From contig JAABSS010000481.1 in assembly GCA_011390235.1 (NCBI GenBank), positions 1-8,713 on the forward strand: a stretch of 8,713 bases of DNA, written 5' to 3'. Shown here one piece after another: positions 5,162 to 8,713 of the stretch. How positions within the stretch are numbered: position 1 is the first letter of the stretch; each line of letters begins with the position of its first letter. Source of the DNA: Desulfotignum sp. (GTDB lineage: Bacteria; Desulfobacterota; Desulfobacteria; Desulfobacterales; Desulfobacteraceae). A model generated the notes under the pieces. That model did no database searches and was not told where the DNA came from. It saw only the letters and a list, made by a program, of their open reading frames with translations. A program made the position numbers and the translations under genes.

Positions 5162-5920
5162 TTAATTGTAGGCCTCATATCCGGCCAGACGATACAGGTT
5201 AATGGTGCTGACCGCATTATCACCGGCAGCATGATTTTTTTCCAGTGCTGCAATGCAGCGGTCAAGATCGTTTATGAGATAATAGAGGGAAGCTACCATA
5301 AAATGCGTGTCTGATGCGCTCAGGCCATGAAACCGTGACTGGTAGTTTTCCGTCAGCTCATGGATTTCTCTGCGGAGCGCGTCATCAACTGGAACCCGGT
5401 TTAAAGAATCCGGGTCATATTTCAAAGCCCGTCTCATGGCAAGGACACCATCAAACATGCGTCTGTTCTGGGCAGCTGCAATAGCGAAGCCAATTTTTGC
5501 CTCCCCCTCATAGGGTGATTTTTTTGCAAAGTGTCCGAATATATCCAGTGCTTTTTCCGGACGGTCCTTTCCGACCAGTTCCCAGCCCTCTGAAAAGGTA
5601 TAATCAGTGTCATAGCGGTAGGTTGATCCAGGGTAATGTTTTTTGGAAAACCCATTGAACCGGTAATGCAGCCGCCGGTTGTAATTCTTCCAGGAAGGCG
5701 TATTCCTGTAATGCTTTCTTTGGTAATGCCTGTATTGTTTGTGTTTTGGATAACTGCGGTCATATCGGGGATGATGCCTTTTGCCTTTATCATACGTATA
5801 GCTGCTGCCGTGCGGGTCATCATAATACCGTCTCTGGCTGTTCCAGGCACCGGCTGAACCTGTCACCCAGAAAAATAACAGTGCCAGAACCATGGTTATA
5901 TAAAGATGAAGTGATTTCAT
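5162..5920 (-). CDS. Exported Tyr/His/Lys/Arg-rich protein with TPR-like C-terminal half
   Basis: A 252-residue protein in three parts. Residues 1-25 are a signal peptide (MKSLHLYITMVLALLFFWVT, probable cleavage after GSAGA). Residues 26-105 are extremely rich in Tyr, His, Arg and Lys (for example RHHPRYDRSYPKHKQYRHYQ), with almost no acidic residues. Residues 106-252 are helical, with repeats such as GWELVGKDRPEKALDIFGHF and ASLYYLINDLDRCIAALEKN that resemble tetratricopeptide units. The basic aromatic segment could bind polyanions, cell wall, metal or heme, but nothing shows which. ATG at 5920 is chosen because AGGAGG lies 7 bases upstream; the GTG at 5926 would be only one base from it. 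It is divergent from the hydrolase operon and its 3' end faces the anti-sigma remnant. I do not recognise a named family. Confidence 0.75.
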   Translation of the reverse strand: MKSLHLYITMVLALLFFWVTGSAGAWNSQRRYYDDPHGSSYTYDKGKRHHPRYDRSYPKHKQYRHYQRKHYRNTPSWKNYNRRLHYRFNGFSKKHYPGSTYRYDTDYTFSEGWELVGKDRPEKALDIFGHFAKKSPYEGEAKIGFAIAAAQNRRMFDGVLAMRRALKYDPDSLNRVPVDDALRREIHELTENYQSRFHGLSASDTHFMVASLYYLINDLDRCIAALEKNHAAGDNAVSTINLYRLAGYEAYN

Positions 5921-5941
5921 TTTCACACCTCCTGCTTTGTG

Positions 5942-5971
5942 TTGACTTTATACCTTTTGTCGGAATAATCT
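5942..5971 (+). promoter_or_regulatory. Candidate promoter of the hydrolase operon
   Basis: In the divergent gap 5921-6066, the plus strand has TTGACT (5942-5947) and TAATCT (5966-5971) separated by 18 bases, or ATAATC with a 17-base spacer. This would give a leader of about 90 bases before the ATG at 6067. Assigned by inspection. Confidence 0.4.
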
Positions 5972-6066
5972 GGTGCCCCTTACAGAAACCGGATTACTTT
6001 GTAAGGTTCTTTTAACCACCCCGACTGCTTATGCAACCGAATCAATTGAAAACACAGGGGGAAATC

Positions 6067-6963
6067 ATGAAAGAAAAACAGGTTTGGTTTTACAGTGACG
6101 GCTTGAAACTGCACGCTAAATTTTATTATCCAAATACAGGTGAAGACGATGATAAAAAACCGGATATCGTAGTCTGTTCCGGTTTCATGGGGTTGAACAA
6201 TATCCACCCGGCCAGATTTGCCAGGGTCTTGACTGAAAAAGGATATACCTGTTTCGGGTTTGACTACCGCGGGTTTGCCCAAAGTGAGGGTAACCGGAGA
6301 AGCGTTCTGCTGGAAGAGCAGGCCCGTGATATTGAAAATGCCGCAATGTTTGTCTCTCTGCAAAAGAAAACACCAGACAAAAAAACGGTTTTGATCGGCT
6401 GGGGAATGGGCGCGGGCCTGGTATTGGAGGCAGCGTATGCAGTACCGGATCTGGCGGGAATTATCAGTATCAACGGATTTTACAATGGTGCCCGGTTTTT
6501 TAAAGCGCATCGGTCTGAAGCGGAATACAAAAAATTTATGATCTGGCTGCAGCAGCAGCGCTTTGAAGAGGTCAAAACCGGAAAAAGTGTCCGTGTTGAT
6601 CCATTCAAAATATACCCCCTGGATGAGGTGACCCGCGGATATGTGGATGATGTCCTGTTCAAGACAGATGGATTCGGCGGTGATGTCAAAATCGGGTTTG
6701 CCTATTCCCTGCTGCGCTATAATCCTGAAGGACAGCTTGAACAGCAAGTGCCTGAAGTGCCGCTTCTGATTGTGCACGGGGAAAACAACAGGCTTCATCC
6801 GCTTTCGGAAGCCCAATCCCTTTACCAAAAATACCCCGGGGATAAAACCCTGCATATCATCCCCGGTGCAGGCCACACAGAATGGATGTGTGATGACTGC
6901 AAACCGTTTCAAAAACTGGTTTCCACGTTACTGACATGGCTTGAATCAAAGGTGGTGACATGA
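6067..6963 (+). CDS. Alpha/beta hydrolase-fold protein with substituted catalytic triad
   Basis: A 298-residue protein of the alpha/beta hydrolase fold (esterase/serine aminopeptidase-like). Visible core elements are the oxyanion-loop region CSGFMGLNNIHPARFARVLT, the FDYRGFAQSEG strand-turn, the nucleophile elbow VLIGWGMGAG, the acid loop VHGENNRLHP and the final PGAGHTEWM. The elbow reads G-W-G113-M-G where active enzymes have G-x-S-x-G, and the acid position of HGE-N-D is Asn241; His270 is kept. So two triad residues look replaced. ATG at 6067 is chosen because GGGGG-AAA lies just upstream; an in-frame start at 6031 has no ribosome binding site. The stop overlaps the next start as ATGA, implying translational coupling with the DUF6282-like gene. 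It may be a non-catalytic or differently acting member; the substrate is unknown. Confidence 0.82.
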   Translation: MKEKQVWFYSDGLKLHAKFYYPNTGEDDDKKPDIVVCSGFMGLNNIHPARFARVLTEKGYTCFGFDYRGFAQSEGNRRSVLLEEQARDIENAAMFVSLQKKTPDKKTVLIGWGMGAGLVLEAAYAVPDLAGIISINGFYNGARFFKAHRSEAEYKKFMIWLQQQRFEEVKTGKSVRVDPFKIYPLDEVTRGYVDDVLFKTDGFGGDVKIGFAYSLLRYNPEGQLEQQVPEVPLLIVHGENNRLHPLSEAQSLYQKYPGDKTLHIIPGAGHTEWMCDDCKPFQKLVSTLLTWLESKVVT

Positions 6964-7790
6964 AAAATGTGTATGACATACATATCCACGCATCTCCCAG
7001 TATATTTGAAAGATGGGGTGATGCACAACAGACGGCAGCTGCCTGTCAAAAGGCCGGATATGCCGGCATTGTTTTGAAGGCGCATCACGGCAGCACGGTG
7101 GAGATTGCAAATATTGTGAACCAGCAGTGTGATATGGATGTGTTCGGGGGTATTGTGCTCAATTATTTTGTCGGCGGGTTGAATCCCTATGCCGTGGATG
7201 CATGCTGTGCGCTGGGAGGAAAGATCGTCTGGCTGCCCACCATCCATGCAGATGCACACAAGCCGCTGGGGCGGTTTGATTTCCAGGAGCCGTCCACAAC
7301 AAAATTCCCGGACAAAGGCATCCGGATTCTATCGAAAAAAGGTCTGGCAGATGCCATGTATGAGATTCTTGACATCCTTCATGGGAAAAATGTTGTGCTG
7401 GCAACAGGGCATGTGTCGGCTAAAGAGGCGGTCACCCTGGTCCGGGAGGTGAAACAGCGGGGGTATGATATCCGTATACTCATCAATCATGTGCTTTTTT
7501 ATACGCCGGATATGGATGAAAACGATATTGAAACCCTGAAAGATCCCGGGGTCTGGTTCGAGGTCTCCCATCTTACACAAAAAATTCACGCCGCATCACT
7601 GGACCGGCTTACCCGGATGATCACACGCCATCCGGATGCCAACTGGGTCATGGTCAGTGATGCCGGTCAAAAGGGAAATCCCCCGCCACAGGCGCTCCGG
7701 CAATTCAGGGACCAGCTCACATCCCGGCACATCAGCGATCAAACCATTGAAAAGATGATGGTCCATAACCCGCGCAGATTGCTGTACTGA
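6960..7790 (+). CDS. DUF6282-like metal-dependent hydrolase (amidohydrolase/TIM-barrel type)
   Basis: A 276-residue protein opening with D6-I-H8-I-H10, the two-histidine strand typical of amidohydrolase and PHP-like metal sites. Further likely ligands follow in barrel order: LKAHH (42-43), TIHADAH (96, 100), ATGHVS (His151), LINH (His177) and VSDAG (Asp234) before a C-terminal PRRLL helix that resembles the ending of amidohydrolases. The single-domain size and full coverage of the barrel suggest an intact enzyme, cytoplasmic, acting on an amide, ester or ring C-N/C-O bond. The family resembles DUF6282, to my memory without an assigned reaction. Its ATG overlaps the stop of the hydrolase-fold gene, so the two proteins are made together and may act on one pathway. 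It is convergent with the FAD oxidase, leaving only 23 bases between. Confidence 0.78.
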   Translation: MKNVYDIHIHASPSIFERWGDAQQTAAACQKAGYAGIVLKAHHGSTVEIANIVNQQCDMDVFGGIVLNYFVGGLNPYAVDACCALGGKIVWLPTIHADAHKPLGRFDFQEPSTTKFPDKGIRILSKKGLADAMYEILDILHGKNVVLATGHVSAKEAVTLVREVKQRGYDIRILINHVLFYTPDMDENDIETLKDPGVWFEVSHLTQKIHAASLDRLTRMITRHPDANWVMVSDAGQKGNPPPQALRQFRDQLTSRHISDQTIEKMMVHNPRRLLY

Positions 7791-7813
7791 ATCCCGCTTT
7801 TATATCATCTGCC

Positions 7814-8713
7814 TTATCCGTCCAGGTCCATATGCGCGGTGATGGGAGCGGTGTCGAACAGGGTATTGGGATTCAGAATATCTTCGGGGTCAAACAGATC
7901 TTTGATCTCGCGTAAATATGTGAAGCTGTCACCCAGTTCCATTTCAAGGTAGATGGAACGTGACCGCCCGGCATTATGTTCGCCCACCAGTGTCCCCCCG
8001 TATCGGTGAAGTATTTGAAACGTCTGCCGTGACACCGTATCGATCTGTTTTGTAATTTCCTTTTTGCCGGGATCAAACAGCGGCCGGGCATGCAGGCTGC
8101 CGAAACCGATATGGCCGAATATGCAGATGTCATGCTGCAGCCGTCGCATCAGCTGATTCAGATCCCGGACGACCGGCACAAAATCTTTGACATGAATCGC
8201 CACATCATCGATGATGGACGGTACAATCCAGCCTTTTTCCCGGGCAAAGGCCCTGAGCCTGGGCAGAATCAGGCGCCGCTCTTCCCATATACGCGTTTCT
8301 TCCGGGCTGTTCACCGGCACCTGAATCAGCTCATCGGGGTTGGATTCCACAAGGATTTCCCCCCCTTTTTTTGCCTGTTCTTCGGATTCATCAAATTCGA
8401 CCAGCAATGCACCGGCAATATCTTTGTGCCGGTTGTTGAGCAGTTTTCCCTGTATTCGCGCCAGGGTATTGTTATCGATATATTCCACGGCTGCAGGGTG
8501 CAGTTCATTGATCCTTTCCAGCGCATCCCCGATCTTTTCCAGCGTGGGAAAAAAGGCTGCATAGGTCATCTGGGGCATGCGTATCGGAATGGGTGAAAGC
8601 CGGATTTCCGTTATGATCCCCAGCGTACCGATGCTGCCGACCATCAGATGGGCCGCGATATCGCCGGGATCTTTATACCGGGAAAATGCAGGTACATTAT
8701 ATCCGCCGGCAAT
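7814..8713 (-). CDS. FAD-linked oxidase of the GlcD/D-lactate dehydrogenase type, C-terminal part
   Basis: The last 299 residues are present; the 5' end lies beyond the right edge. The first visible stretch, IAGGYNVPAFSRYKDPGDIA then HLMVGSIGTLGIITEIRLSP, is the end of the PCMH-type FAD-binding domain (GSxGTLGIITE is its classic signature). The remainder is the FAD-oxidase C-terminal domain, with IFGHIGFGSLHARP (metal/substrate histidines) and GEHNAGRSR, where most relatives have GEHGxGR. It ends DLFDPEDILNPNTLFD, the usual ending of this family. Such enzymes oxidise 2-hydroxy acids (glycolate, D-lactate, D-2-hydroxyglutarate) and pass electrons to quinones or a partner iron-sulfur protein. 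The partner, if any, is not in the window. The substrate cannot be told from this half. Confidence 0.88.
   Translation of the reverse strand: MAGGYNVPAFSRYKDPGDIAAHLMVGSIGTLGIITEIRLSPIPIRMPQMTYAAFFPTLEKIGDALERINELHPAAVEYIDNNTLARIQGKLLNNRHKDIAGALLVEFDESEEQAKKGGEILVESNPDELIQVPVNSPEETRIWEERRLILPRLRAFAREKGWIVPSIIDDVAIHVKDFVPVVRDLNQLMRRLQHDICIFGHIGFGSLHARPLFDPGKKEITKQIDTVSRQTFQILHRYGGTLVGEHNAGRSRSIYLEMELGDSFTYLREIKDLFDPEDILNPNTLFDTAPITAHMDLDG

Noticed and set aside
5980..6912. A 310-residue open frame on the minus strand opposite the alpha/beta hydrolase gene.
   Set aside because: It has no family resemblance and is rich in Phe, His and Cys, as expected for antisense of a coding gene. The plus-strand frame has clear hydrolase motifs, a ribosome binding site and coupling to the next gene.
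7791..7813. A terminator between the convergent DUF6282-like and FAD oxidase genes.
   Set aside because: The 23-base gap has no inverted repeat; any terminator must lie within the coding ends.

Overview
The window looks like chromosomal DNA of a sulfate-reducing Desulfobacterota bacterium, most likely Desulfobacteraceae. This is inferred from two selenocysteine genes close together, a GrdB-type selenoprotein outside any visible glycine reductase operon, a TIGR02943-like sigma/anti-sigma remnant, and gene content typical of that group. No rRNA, tRNA, transposase or CRISPR array was seen.

Left part (1-4490, minus strand). Read in the direction of transcription, a remnant of a duplicated selenoprotein gene (4342-4489) leads into an APC-like permease (3018-4265) and a secreted rhodanese (2589-2987). 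A strong hairpin terminator follows. A new promoter then starts a GrdB-family selenoprotein (1102-2319), a MEDS-domain regulator with an N-terminal helix-turn-helix (300-1052), and the start of a TVP38/TMEM64 membrane protein (1-203). Both the GrdB-like gene and the rhodanese have an in-frame UGA where their families carry a redox Cys/Sec. In each case a hairpin of the bacterial SECIS type lies just downstream. A simple ORF caller would split the first gene in two and cut off the second.

Middle (4490-5160). This is a patch of gene decay. The 5' end of the GrdB-like gene with its promoter and ribosome binding site is duplicated 2170 bp away, but the copy runs out of homology after 20 codons and joins, out of frame, the tail of an unidentified gene. 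Just beyond, on the plus strand, an ECF sigma factor lacking region 4 is joined out of frame to the last part of its zinc-finger anti-sigma factor, so one internal deletion appears to have removed both functional halves.

Right part (5162-8713). A secreted, Tyr/His/Lys/Arg-rich protein with TPR-like repeats (minus) is divergent from a two-gene plus-strand operon. That operon holds an alpha/beta hydrolase whose nucleophile and acid positions look substituted, overlapping by ATGA with a DUF6282-like metal-dependent hydrolase. The window ends with the C-terminal 299 residues of an FAD-linked oxidase of the GlcD type, convergent with that operon.

The main interest is the compact selenoprotein locus: a GrdB-like reductase component, a Sec-rhodanese, a permease and a MEDS sensor. 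A relic promoter copy may still drive the permease-rhodanese half, so both halves could share control. The substrate is not evident from the sequence.
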